From contig JABHFS010000143.1 of NCBI GenBank assembly GCA_018672475.1, forward strand, positions 30,866 through 94,865: DNA of 64,000 nucleotides. The letters are read 5' to 3'. A program made the position numbers and the translations under genes. The stretch's first letter is position 1. Every line of letters begins with the position of its first letter. Below are positions 1 to 9,148 of the stretch, piece after piece. A model generated the notes under the pieces. The model was given only the letters and a program-made list of their open reading frames with translations. It did no database searches and was not told the origin of the DNA. Source of the stretch: Gemmatimonadota bacterium. Lineage in GTDB: Bacteria; Latescibacterota; UBA2968; UBA8231.

Positions 1-1826
1 TTCATATCGACGCCAAAGAGAAACTCAGGCCGATCAGAGGCATAGCGCAGAAAAGGCTCCTCGTAATCGGGCACCGTGTTGCGACGCAGATCTGAGTCGT
101 TCTGGTTGAAATCGTTGATGAAGTCATTGTTCTCGTCGAAACCGGGAAATACCCTGCGGTCCTGCGAGAAATTAGCCCGCAACCAGTCAGGGTTGCGGTC
201 CTGGTCATCGTTATCATCGACGAATTCGTAGGCAAAGCGCGTCGCGTCGTCGTAGTTAATATCCGCCGCATCGTTGAGCGTCCCGGCCAAAAAGGAACTT
301 GTGCTGTAGCTGGGATCGACGCTAAAGACCTCGCCGAAACCGTAGTAGGGATACTCCCGCTTATAGGCATTGACAAACCAGGCATCGGCCGAAAGGTTGT
401 GGGCCTGGTGATTAGTCACGTCGATCTCTGACCGCCGCGGATAGCGAAAGTGCTGGCGGTTGCGATCCCATTCGCCCGAGAGATAGAACCCGCCGACATC
501 AGTGAGATCAAGGGTGACGCCGAAAATCTCATTGGCCACGGGCAAGCCGTATTTGACGCGGACGAAACCCTGGTTTGAACCGTCCTTCACATTGCCATCC
601 GCGCGCACCGTGCGCTCGGGGATACCTTCGGACAACAACACTGGCTGGCCGTTGGCATTGAGTTGGCGATTGGAAGTGACGTCGATCCGGTAGTCGTTGG
701 CCAGAAGCAAGAGGAAATCAATGCTCTTGATCTGCTCTGGTGGCGGGCCGAAAGCATTGCGGTACTGGGGACCTTCGAGATCGTAGATCAGCACGATGAC
801 TTCGTTTCCGTCGGCCGAGAGGAAACCCTCACGACGAAAGCCACCCTGCAAAGACGGGCCGTAGTCCAGAACATTGCTTTCACCAATTTGACGGCGGTTG
901 CTTATCCGCTCACCGTCAATGGTAGTAATGATCATCTCCTCCTGAAAGAAGGCCGCGCCGGCACTATCGTCCTCAGGCGAATCATCGCTCAACCGCACTT
1001 CAATGCGCGTAATGTCGGCGTTGTTTTGCCCCTCTGTAAGTGTGCCCTTAAAAGGATTCCCCTCGAATGCTTGCCCCTTGGTCGTAGAATTAAAAGCATT
1101 GACATAGGTAGCACCCAACTTGACGAAATCGCCGAGTTGTATAGTACCGCGACCGCCGAGCAGATTCGTATCATTCGAACGAAAACGGGCAGTGCTAGCC
1201 GTCTGCGCTGTTTCGACTTGCCCTGGTGAGCTAGGACGGGAGACGATTAAAGTCGCCTCGTATTTGTCGGTGGCCAAATCGAGCTGAATACCGGCAAACG
1301 TCGGCTTGGAAAAGGTCATCGGCGTCAATGTGGTCCGGATGCGGTCGCCGATGGTCAGGGCATAGGCATATTGGCCCTTTTGATCCGAGGCAATGACTAG
1401 ACTAGAAAACCAACTGGCGAAAAAAGGCGTTTTGAAAAGGCTACTACCCGCCGTCTGCGGTGCCGCAATACTCCAGTCATAGACAAGTTGACCTCGGGTA
1501 ATATAATTCCCATAAAGATCGTAGAAGTACTCGCCTTCTTGACTTGTACTCACATAGCGCTGAAAGTGTCGGCGAGCATAGTTGGTATAGCCTTGTTGCT
1601 GCCACTGATATTCGTTGAATAGCTCCTGGGGCACATACCATTTTTTTACCGCCGGATCCAATGCGTCAAAGAGCACGCCTGGCCCCACGGGGTCATAACC
1701 AACTTCTCCGCCACGGCGCACACCCAGCCGAGTACCAAAATCCTCCTGTGCGGGGAGGTTTCCCACGATCGCTCCCAGCATCAGGATTGCAACCGCACCA
1801 ATGCGGAAACTCCTAGCTATGTTCAC
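1..1826 (-). CDS. Large secreted protein of unknown function, partial (C-terminus outside window)
   Basis: I translated this frame by hand: it stays open from a GTG at 1824-1826 to the left edge, about 608 codons, with no stop. An AGGGAGGG ribosome-binding site lies just upstream (about 1831-1840). The N-terminus (VNIARSFRIGAVAILMLGAI, then a small-residue stretch ending near LPAQ) is a typical signal peptide. The mature part is rich in aromatic and acidic residues, and the visible end carries Asp/Asn-rich stretches (DDNDDQDRNPD, FDENNDFINDFNQNDSD) that may bind calcium. It is the third minus-strand surface-protein gene of a block, 67 bases after the preceding gene. I recognise no enzyme family. 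The cell-surface role is inferred from the signal peptide and the neighbours. Confidence 0.75.
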   Translation of the reverse strand, partial: MNIARSFRIGAVAILMLGAIVGNLPAQEDFGTRLGVRRGGEVGYDPVGPGVLFDALDPAVKKWYVPQELFNEYQWQQQGYTNYARRHFQRYVSTSQEGEYFYDLYGNYITRGQLVYDWSIAAPQTAGSSLFKTPFFASWFSSLVIASDQKGQYAYALTIGDRIRTTLTPMTFSKPTFAGIQLDLATDKYEATLIVSRPSSPGQVETAQTASTARFRSNDTNLLGGRGTIQLGDFVKLGATYVNAFNSTTKGQAFEGNPFKGTLTEGQNNADITRIEVRLSDDSPEDDSAGAAFFQEEMIITTIDGERISNRRQIGESNVLDYGPSLQGGFRREGFLSADGNEVIVLIYDLEGPQYRNAFGPPPEQIKSIDFLLLLANDYRIDVTSNRQLNANGQPVLLSEGIPERTVRADGNVKDGSNQGFVRVKYGLPVANEIFGVTLDLTDVGGFYLSGEWDRNRQHFRYPRRSEIDVTNHQAHNLSADAWFVNAYKREYPYYGFGEVFSVDPSYSTSSFLAGTLNDAADINYDDATRFAYEFVDDNDDQDRNPDWLRANFSQDRRVFPGFDENNDFINDFNQNDSDLRRNTVPDYEEPFLRYASDRPEFLFGVDM

Positions 1827-1893
1827 AAATGCCCTCCCTTGTTTATCAATTCCGGTCCAAACTATAACGCTACAATAAACCTATAATCTATAT

Positions 1894-4800
1894 TTAATAA
1901 GCGACATGGACGAGATGAGTTTGTTGGCTATCGCCATTGTCAGCCTGCACCTCAATCCGGCAGAGATAAATCCCCGGCGGCACAATCTGTCCGTCCAGAT
2001 TCCTGCCGTCCCAGGTAAAAGCCTGGTCTCCAACCTTGCCGCCGGTCACGGCGCCTTGCCCATGACTAACTAAACGACCGCTGAGATCATAAAAAGTCAC
2101 ATTCAACGGCCGTTCCTCCAACACCTTCAACAACGAGAAACCGACCAAAAGTTCGTCGTTAATTCCGTCGCCGTTGGGCGTAAAAACCGAGGGTAACGCC
2201 ACGTCTTGGATCAATGAACCTCGCAAAGCCACTAGGCTGACTCGAGCCGTGGAAGAATCGACTAGCTCGGTCGCGTCCTTGGTGTTTGCGTCAACCCGCT
2301 GAAAAACGCCTTCCTCCGTATCCGAACTACGGACAAACGAAACATACTCTATACCTTCGCGGAAGACCTGCGACTCGAACTGCACCTCAATCAGGGCATG
2401 CGTATCCGCCGGCAGGTCGGCATTGAGCGAAGACGGAAAACGAATCCAGACGGAATCTTCGCCCGTCGCCATCTGTGTCAACGCCGCCCCGTCCTCAGAG
2501 CGCAAGATATCGTCGGTGTCCGGCGCAAAGACTCGGTCGAAACTCGTCGCCACCGCTGTTGTCACCAATTGATCCGGGTCGAGCAGCGAGGAAACCGCGA
2601 CAACTTCGACCTGACCGAGACGAACACCAGTCAGGCGCGCGGCGCGCGGCGAGACAATCAGCACTTCATTGAAACCGTCGCGCACAGTGGCATCCGTCGG
2701 ATCAGGCGCGGCCGCGCGAATGAAGTAGGAAAACTGCTGTAGCTCTAGCGGATTGATATCGCGCGGCGGGGTGTAGTCGATCGGTAAGACACTTAGATCT
2801 GCCAAGCCTTTCTGCGTCCCCTCTTCGCTTATCAGCGCCAGTTCGCCTGCGAGGTCCAACGCCAGCGGTGGTGCCAGCTCAATGCGTAGATTGCTAATGC
2901 GGGCCGTTTTGAAAGGGTTCTCTGACGAAATGTTGACGCGAATCTGAACAAACTTGCGCGGGTTCGGAGAAGTGATTGTCGCCTCATTTAGGCCATTCGT
3001 TGGCAAATAACTCACACTCCACTCGCTCCAGCCGACAAAGGCCAATTCGCCGCTTTTGTCGAAACTCGTACGCGGCGCCCGACGTATCTTGCGACCATCT
3101 TCGTCAATGAGGCCATCGCCGTCATTGTCAATGAGGTCAATCGGATCCTCGTCCTCAAATCCGTCGCCGTCGTCGTCAGTGCCGGAGGCGTGTCTTTTGT
3201 TAGCAGGCAAGGTTTGCCAAATATCCCAGGCCGTCCACTCTAAAGCGATGGCGTTATAGATGTCTTCGGTGACTTCTTCTCGTTCTTCGGCACCAGCTGC
3301 AGTAACCACCTGATAGAAAGTAAAGTTGGTATCGGTCTGGTCCGAAGTTCGGGTCTGGATCTGCAGACGAACATCTGGATGTAGATCCAAAGGCTCTAGC
3401 CGCTCGACGGCCTGCCCTGTGACTGGATCGGTGTCGCGGATAATCACGTCGCCTCCCCAAGCGATGCGCGGGAGGGTCTTGCGAATAAAATCGCCACGCG
3501 AATCGGTGAGCGAGATCGGCGGCGAGTAAGCCCAAACGCTGACTGGATAGCCTTCGCCGTGAAGCTGTATCTCTGCCAAGGTCGCCAGTGCGCCATAACG
3601 ACCCGACTGATTGCCGGTGATATCGATATCTCGGATCTGTAGAAAGCGAATTTTGCGGCGAGGGAAATTTTCTTGGAAAATTCGCACTACCGGAGTGTGG
3701 TTATCGATATGCTCATTGCTAATTATATTGTCCCATTTCAGCCCCTCTTCGAGCTGGGGGAAGTCGTCACGGTCGTCCATGCTCAAGGGTTTGAGCAATG
3801 TGCCATCGGAGACCAGTATACCCGGGCCCAAGAAAGCGCCCTGGTGACTCTGATTAATACGCTTGTTGAGCACCGATATATTGTCGACCCAAAATACAGC
3901 ACCTAAGTCATACCAAGCTGTGCCCTTGAGATAAACCGGTGACCAAGTATTGGCCTGCCACTCCGAGTCGTAGAGTCCGTCGGTCGCCAAATTCGGCGCA
4001 CCCAAGCCACCGTTTTCGTAAGAGGCACCACCGCGCTTTTCTGGCTCTAACGCATAATTGTCGCCCCTCGCCCAGACCTGAATCTCAGAGATACGCGGGA
4101 CCTCCTTGACATAATAAAGGATCGGCCCGCGCCTTCCCTCGGGCAGCGCCTGGTATTTTTCTTTAGCCGCTTGCACGACGTCGTCTTGCAGGTCTACGAG
4201 TAAACCGCCTGCCGTCTGACGCTGATAGACGAGCGCGCCACGTCGCACCTCAGGCAGAGCTTCATAGGCAATACGAGCCTCTTCGCCGGCGCCTAAGAAC
4301 GAATCGCGCCAAAGATCAGAATCCGTGACCTTAATGCGAAGGTATTGCACGAATCCACCAGTGATATCGGCCAAACCGTCCAGATCCCAGTCGGCCCGAT
4401 CTAGTGGCTTAAGCGGAAAGGTCATTTGCACGTAGCGGCCGTCCGTACCGGACACGGGAACCAAGACAACCTGTCCATCGGTCTCCCCACCACCACCTCC
4501 ACTACAACTGGTCGCACCCGCAAAATCTGCACTTTCGTCGCGCACACAGCCCTGAGCCAACTTCCCTGCTACAAATCCGGTCGAAACCTGATTGATTAGA
4601 GAGAACTTGAGGTTATTACCTAAGGGAAAGGGGAAACGCTCGCCCATTGAGGCGAAGAGCACTAGGGACTTGACCGGTTGACCTAGATACTCATCCTCGA
4701 ACTGACCGGCGGGGAAGATGATCGTCAGACTGTCGCCGTAGACAACTCGGGCCAGATCAACTTCGAGTTCCCACTCGCCAAGCCCATCGAGATTAAAGTC

Positions 4801-5235
4801 ACCTGGGTCGTCCAGACGACTGGCATAATCGCTTGGGGTTTTCGGTTCCCAGTATGTGCTCAAATCGCCGTCGAGGACATTGTTGGCCAAAGCGGCGTTG
4901 GACCTGGCGGTCGCGCCGCCAATGGTCAGATCGCCGCCAGCGCGGACCAAATCAGGATAAGTGAAATTATTAGCCCCAAGGGCGACATTGAGATTGCGGC
5001 GAAAGAAAACTGGCCGCAGACCACCAGCTTCAACCTGAAAAATATCCGCTTTGTTAATCGGCACATTCAGGCTTGCGACAAGATCGTTCTGGTAATTCCA
5101 GTTTTCCCAGTGTGAAACCCGATCTACACGGATCGAATTGCCGAGCAGACGATAGGCATCACCATTTTGGGCCATAGAAAAATTCGGCAGAGAAACTACG
5201 GCGAGAGACATCCCCCATATTAACAGCCGTTTCAT
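1894..5235 (-). CDS. Secreted multidomain surface protein with discoidin-like regions, calcium repeats and FlgD-like C-terminal domain
   Basis: About 1113 residues. The start at 5235 (MKRLLIWGMSLAVVSLP, signal peptide) has AAGAGAGG at good spacing; a TTG two codons upstream is less likely. Segments near residues 100-230 and 400-560 (NNVLDGDLSTYWE; later LATDGLYDSEW and YDLGAVFWVDNI) resemble discoidin/F5-8C-type modules. Residues about 685-712 hold two D-x-D-G-D-G-x-x-D-E-D runs, a thrombospondin type 3-like calcium motif. The last 100 residues, beginning FTPNGDGINDELLV and containing a W-D-G-R motif, form a FlgD/CHU_C-type Ig domain often found at the C-terminus of secreted proteins in the FCB group. 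The gene lies 35 bases after its paralogue-like upstream neighbour, so they are probably co-transcribed. The function is unknown; carbohydrate or matrix binding at the surface is inference. Confidence 0.8.
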   Translation of the reverse strand: MKRLLIWGMSLAVVSLPNFSMAQNGDAYRLLGNSIRVDRVSHWENWNYQNDLVASLNVPINKADIFQVEAGGLRPVFFRRNLNVALGANNFTYPDLVRAGGDLTIGGATARSNAALANNVLDGDLSTYWEPKTPSDYASRLDDPGDFNLDGLGEWELEVDLARVVYGDSLTIIFPAGQFEDEYLGQPVKSLVLFASMGERFPFPLGNNLKFSLINQVSTGFVAGKLAQGCVRDESADFAGATSCSGGGGGETDGQVVLVPVSGTDGRYVQMTFPLKPLDRADWDLDGLADITGGFVQYLRIKVTDSDLWRDSFLGAGEEARIAYEALPEVRRGALVYQRQTAGGLLVDLQDDVVQAAKEKYQALPEGRRGPILYYVKEVPRISEIQVWARGDNYALEPEKRGGASYENGGLGAPNLATDGLYDSEWQANTWSPVYLKGTAWYDLGAVFWVDNISVLNKRINQSHQGAFLGPGILVSDGTLLKPLSMDDRDDFPQLEEGLKWDNIISNEHIDNHTPVVRIFQENFPRRKIRFLQIRDIDITGNQSGRYGALATLAEIQLHGEGYPVSVWAYSPPISLTDSRGDFIRKTLPRIAWGGDVIIRDTDPVTGQAVERLEPLDLHPDVRLQIQTRTSDQTDTNFTFYQVVTAAGAEEREEVTEDIYNAIALEWTAWDIWQTLPANKRHASGTDDDGDGFEDEDPIDLIDNDGDGLIDEDGRKIRRAPRTSFDKSGELAFVGWSEWSVSYLPTNGLNEATITSPNPRKFVQIRVNISSENPFKTARISNLRIELAPPLALDLAGELALISEEGTQKGLADLSVLPIDYTPPRDINPLELQQFSYFIRAAAPDPTDATVRDGFNEVLIVSPRAARLTGVRLGQVEVVAVSSLLDPDQLVTTAVATSFDRVFAPDTDDILRSEDGAALTQMATGEDSVWIRFPSSLNADLPADTHALIEVQFESQVFREGIEYVSFVRSSDTEEGVFQRVDANTKDATELVDSSTARVSLVALRGSLIQDVALPSVFTPNGDGINDELLVGFSLLKVLEERPLNVTFYDLSGRLVSHGQGAVTGGKVGDQAFTWDGRNLDGQIVPPGIYLCRIEVQADNGDSQQTHLVHVAY

Positions 5236-5270
5236 AAGCAATCCTCTCTTTCCGTGTTTTTCAACTTAGG

Positions 5271-7757
5271 CTAGTAGGCTACAGAAACGAGGCGCGTCCG
5301 AGCGGCCCCCGCATCGTCAGCTTCGGTCGAAATTCGCAATATGTAGAGACCTGGTGGGACTATGTGCCCACCGTCATCACGACCATCCCATCGCTGAGAA
5401 TACCCTCCCGACGACAATTCACGCTCAATTAAATGCAAGCGATGACCGTTCAAATCAAAAACTTCCAGGCGCACAGGTTTCGGCGTCAATAAGCGCTGGA
5501 CGTCAAAAGTCACGGTCATCTCATCGTTGATACCGTCACCATTCGGTGTAAAGGGATTCGGTTCAATCTTAAAATTACTCACCAAATTATCACTCTGCTG
5601 CGAAATATCGGCGGTCACCGCCAGCGAATTGCGGTCCGTGAGCTGGTCGGTCTCAACAAAGTCCACGATATCGCTGCCCTCCACCCTCTGCGGAAGAAAA
5701 AGAGCAAGCGTATCAGGTGCCGACTCACTGCCGGCGACACCGAGGATACCATTGCTGGTAAAAATTCTTTCAACATCGGCTGCCAGGGTATCGAGAAAGA
5801 CACTGGCCGAAAAGTTGGTGCGAAAATCGATTACCCGGCTGCGGAAGCGGATTTTAACTTGCGCATCGCGCACTTGGCCATCATCGGCTGGACGAATCGT
5901 CGGAAAACCGACAACAAACTGGTCGTCGGCTACGTGCAACTTCCGAAACTGTCCCTCACCCACTTCACCTGCTCCCTCTCCCGCGTTCGTTAACGACCGG
6001 ATTTCACCATCTCCGAGATCTACCTCCAACTCCTCAATCGCGCCAGCCCGAGCTGGAGTAAAAATCTGCAAACGATTAAAGCCGTTGTTCTCGGCACCGA
6101 GGGAAGCTTTTAAGGCCAACACGAAGGAAGTATCGCGACCAGCGATCACGCCCACGGCCGGAGCGATCTCGCCAAGCACCTGGTCAGTAATCTGTGGAGC
6201 AGAAAATTCGATGCGCATATTGCGTATAATCGTGGCTGCATCCGGAGTTTGGCTCAGAAATGCCACCTCGACCTGGATAAAGGGCCGCCCGCTCGGCGCA
6301 TTGACCAGTTCGCCATTATCCGCCGTCTGAGCACTGCTCCAAAATTCAAGATCGGGCTCAATACGACGGCGCACACTAACCGGTAAGCCTATGTATTCCT
6401 TGCGGGTCAGGCGGATCGACTCGCGAGTCTCAGGCAAGGCAGCACTGAAAATTTCGCGAGCCTCAAGGTTGAATTCCGGAGACTCAAGATCCACTTCCTG
6501 GCCACGAGTCGGGGAACCGAGCCGTTGGTCAACGATCAGAGCTCCCTCTACGCGCCACTCCACCTCACGATCGAAAAAGTTGACGCGAAAGAGCACATCA
6601 GGCTCAGGAGTAACTCCTGTGCGGACGCGCACAATGGTCCTTGATAGTGTGGGATCGCCGATTTTTTCCTCGTCCCAAAAAATCCTCCCCAAGGTCGCTG
6701 GGGGCAAAGGCAGCGCATTAGAGGTGTATACCGCCTCGGACACGAAACCGTCGGCGTAGAACTCCATCTCGGCTAAATCGTAGTCCAACGGGGTCTGAAA
6801 ATCAATACGCGAGTAGCGCAATTGGGTAGGCGGATCAAACACTACAGAGATCGTATCTTCCAAGTTAACCGGCACACTCGCTTCGGGGACAAACGTTGGA
6901 AACGTGTTGCCGATTCTATCGAATCTGGGGAAGGCCAACGGCCCTGTATACGGATCGTCGAGACTAAGGCCGGCAATCACGGTCTCCGTCCCCTCTAAAC
7001 CGCGGTAGAAGGTATAGGCAGAAACACGCACCTGCTCTTCAAGGCTTGGGTAGAGACGAAACAGGCGAATTGGAAAATAGTGCCCTAAGTCTGTATAGAG
7101 GGACCATATCTGCCTAACATCCTGTCCTACCCGATCAATGCGCTCGAAATGGGTCTTTGGATCCCCATCGAAGACGCGGCCCAACCCCTCTTGCAGTCGT
7201 ATGCCGGTCAATGCTCTTTCAAAAATGCCCAAAGTCGTGAGGTTTACCGCTTTATTGTATTTATCGCCACCGGGAGGACGAGGAAATGATTCGGCCACAT
7301 TGATCATGGCCTCCATCTCAGCAACGCCGGCCCGGCGCAAAAGCTGGACATCGGCTAAGCCACGCGGAAAGGGGGCCCAACGGGCGACCAGTACGGTACC
7401 CTCCTCGATGACCGTGCCGTCTTCAAGTTCCACGGAGGTCTGTGCCACCACGTCAACCCTAGCCACATGGGTGGAGAAGGTAAAAAGGATAGAATCCGTT
7501 GCCGCATCTACTTCATCGGCGGTCAATGTAGGGGGAATATCGGGAACGGGCACCATGCGCGCAGGAGTAATAGGGCCAATACCACCTGCGTATCTTTCGA
7601 GGTCTACTAGCTCAATAAAGGTATTCTCAGAAACCTCACTCTGTTTGATATCACCCCAGGTTTGGTCTCCGGGAATAGAGAATAGTCGCAACTCCGCGGT
7701 AGCATTTGCTACCAAACCCGACAAAACCAGCGCGGCGACACAAATCCCGATTCTCAT
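5271..7757 (-). CDS. Secreted surface protein with discoidin-like region and FlgD-like C-terminal domain
   Basis: 828 residues with a signal peptide (MRIGICVAALVLSGLVANATA). The ATG at 7757 is preceded by GGGAGCAAAGGA. Residues about 165-270 (GRVFDGDPKTHFERID, then LYTDLGHYFPIRLFRLYP) look like a discoidin-type module that follows a conserved 'damage/axis' pattern also seen in the next gene. The C-terminus from about residue 732 (FTPNGDGINDEMTVTF ... RWDGRDDGG ... LVSVAY) is a FlgD-like Ig domain closely parallel to that of the downstream 1113-residue protein, which ends LVHVAY. The two are probably diverged paralogues in one operon. Unlike its neighbour it lacks the Asp-rich calcium run. No catalytic motif is recognised; the domain calls rest on pattern alone. 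Confidence 0.8.
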   Translation of the reverse strand: MRIGICVAALVLSGLVANATAELRLFSIPGDQTWGDIKQSEVSENTFIELVDLERYAGGIGPITPARMVPVPDIPPTLTADEVDAATDSILFTFSTHVARVDVVAQTSVELEDGTVIEEGTVLVARWAPFPRGLADVQLLRRAGVAEMEAMINVAESFPRPPGGDKYNKAVNLTTLGIFERALTGIRLQEGLGRVFDGDPKTHFERIDRVGQDVRQIWSLYTDLGHYFPIRLFRLYPSLEEQVRVSAYTFYRGLEGTETVIAGLSLDDPYTGPLAFPRFDRIGNTFPTFVPEASVPVNLEDTISVVFDPPTQLRYSRIDFQTPLDYDLAEMEFYADGFVSEAVYTSNALPLPPATLGRIFWDEEKIGDPTLSRTIVRVRTGVTPEPDVLFRVNFFDREVEWRVEGALIVDQRLGSPTRGQEVDLESPEFNLEAREIFSAALPETRESIRLTRKEYIGLPVSVRRRIEPDLEFWSSAQTADNGELVNAPSGRPFIQVEVAFLSQTPDAATIIRNMRIEFSAPQITDQVLGEIAPAVGVIAGRDTSFVLALKASLGAENNGFNRLQIFTPARAGAIEELEVDLGDGEIRSLTNAGEGAGEVGEGQFRKLHVADDQFVVGFPTIRPADDGQVRDAQVKIRFRSRVIDFRTNFSASVFLDTLAADVERIFTSNGILGVAGSESAPDTLALFLPQRVEGSDIVDFVETDQLTDRNSLAVTADISQQSDNLVSNFKIEPNPFTPNGDGINDEMTVTFDVQRLLTPKPVRLEVFDLNGHRLHLIERELSSGGYSQRWDGRDDGGHIVPPGLYILRISTEADDAGAARTRLVSVAY

Positions 7758-7883
7758 TCCTTTGCTCCCAGATATATTTGCGCTCTCACCCAGATTAGCC
7801 TGGGCGATTGGGATCTAACCGATCAAGATGCAGACTGCATCAATGCCCCTAAACTGCATATAGACAGTAAAGATTTCAAGTAG

Positions 7884-7917
7884 AAAAGAGAGGGGGGACG
7901 TATCCCCCCTCTCTTTT
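7884..7917 (-). terminator. Rho-independent terminator
   Basis: A perfect 14-bp inverted repeat, AAAAGAGAGGGGGG (7884-7897) and CCCCCCTCTCTTTT (7904-7917), with a 6-nt loop. It lies 27 bases after the stop of the CBM9-like gene on the minus strand and ends in a T-run on that strand. It separates that gene from the large surface proteins downstream. Confidence 0.85.
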
Positions 7918-7944
7918 CAGGTCAAACAAGCTGTACAGTCCTAC

Positions 7945-8844
7945 TTACTCACTCAACGAAGCTTTGATGCGGCCCCAAGAGTCTTCCTCAACCGCGGTAG
8001 CACCACCGGTGCCGACCAAGCGAGCGTCAACAAAACGCTCCGCATAGCGCCACGTGGCAGCCTGACCGGACAAGGTGTGGAAAGCGCGATCCTGGCCGGG
8101 GCCCTGATCGGTATCCGGGGTCGAGATCTGGAAACCAATGATCTTACCATCGGTCAGATCCGAAGCCACGCTATCATCGGGGCTGTTCCAGATCAGATCG
8201 TCGAATGGCGTGCAGAAAAACTCCATGATACTTTGCGTCGGGCCGTCACCTACCGAAACACCGCCACCATCGGCATAGGGCAACTCGTTGACCCAATCAG
8301 CGCCAGCACCCAAGTAGAAGACGTGACGACCACTCGGGTCATCAGCAACGGCGATATACTGCTGTGCCGTGCGGTTGTTGTTCAGAAGTTTCTCTTCATC
8401 GGTCCAGTTTTCGTCAGCCGAACCAGTGTAGTCGCCACCCGTGTGATCACCGTCGAGCATGCACTCGATAGCCTCGTAGTTCCAGGGGCTAGCACCGTCA
8501 TACTCTCTACCGAAGTAGACATTGTCGACGCGCTCCATGGCGAACCAGATCGTGTTCAGGTTTTCGTTCCAACCCGCCCAGATGCGGTAGTCGAGGTCTG
8601 CCGGATCGTACTGGGCACCATCGCCAACCGTCGGATCCTGGTACATATCAGTGGGAAGAATCGGCGCTTCACCGAATACATCTTCCCAATCGGCAACGCT
8701 ACCATCGCGAAGATCGATATCGGCCAAATCAGCTTCAGAAACTTCGAAGAGCAAGAAAACCGTCTCGCCAATATGCGCACTGACACTACCGGTAAGGCCA
8801 CAGACCAGACCGATGGCGATTAAAGCCATTAAAGACTTTCTCAT
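7945..8844 (-). CDS. Secreted protein with CBM9/DOMON-like carbohydrate-binding fold
   Basis: 299 residues with a clear signal peptide (MRKSLMALIAIGLVCGLTGSVSA). The start is set by AAGGAG 7-8 bases before the ATG. The mature sequence has the layout of family 9 carbohydrate-binding modules: a D-G-S-V-A-D-W segment near residue 47, a W-A-G-W-N-E-N-x-N-T-I-W-F-A-M-E-R-V strand pair near 90-110, then an E-C-M-L-D-G-D-H-T-G-G-D-Y segment. No enzymatic domain is fused to it. The gene is monocistronic: a consensus sigma70 promoter lies about 200 bases upstream and a strong hairpin terminator follows immediately, which suggests high expression. The role as a surface or extracellular glycan-binding protein is inferred; the ligand is unknown. 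Confidence 0.8.
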   Translation of the reverse strand: MRKSLMALIAIGLVCGLTGSVSAHIGETVFLLFEVSEADLADIDLRDGSVADWEDVFGEAPILPTDMYQDPTVGDGAQYDPADLDYRIWAGWNENLNTIWFAMERVDNVYFGREYDGASPWNYEAIECMLDGDHTGGDYTGSADENWTDEEKLLNNNRTAQQYIAVADDPSGRHVFYLGAGADWVNELPYADGGGVSVGDGPTQSIMEFFCTPFDDLIWNSPDDSVASDLTDGKIIGFQISTPDTDQGPGQDRAFHTLSGQAATWRYAERFVDARLVGTGGATAVEEDSWGRIKASLSE

Positions 8845-9148
8845 TATTTGGACTCCTTAAGAAAAATTATCGTTTACTAATAACGTGTTTCATGGTGTAA
8901 GGAAAACATTTGCAGTATTCATCTACTGCTACAAACGACCTGAAGATAAGCCCTTCAGGAATAACTTCGTTCTTTTCCTCCTTTCGACCGAATCAATTAA
9001 TGTGGGAGATAACCCCTCCCTAGGGCATTTACAGATTTCGTACAATATAATAGGAAAAATCGATTGAAGTGTCAAGAAAAAACAACAGACGACTTAAGTT
9101 CCTATAAATACTAAATTTATTCGGATAATGACACTTTATACGAATTTA
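8845..9148. other. AT-rich intergenic leader region of the CBM9-like gene
   Basis: 304 bases without a convincing gene; the small open frame at 8885-9067 has no ribosome-binding site or recognisable product. It holds the promoter at 9047-9075 and a long (about 195-nt) 5' leader on the minus strand. The leader includes a short hairpin, CCTGAAG and CTTCAGG, at 8939-8959. I recognise no riboswitch in it. Confidence 0.6.
9047..9075 (-). promoter_or_regulatory. Sigma70-type promoter of the CBM9-like gene
   Basis: On the minus strand TTGACA (9070-9075) and TATTAT (9047-9052) are separated by exactly 17 bases. The -35 is a full consensus and the -10 matches 5 of 6. The expected start point near 9040 gives a leader of about 195 nt to the ATG at 8844. 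Confidence 0.7.

Noticed and set aside
8881..8905. TGTTTCA near 8885 as a parS half-site
   Set aside because: Only the left half of the parS consensus matches; the other half does not, and it is far from parAB.
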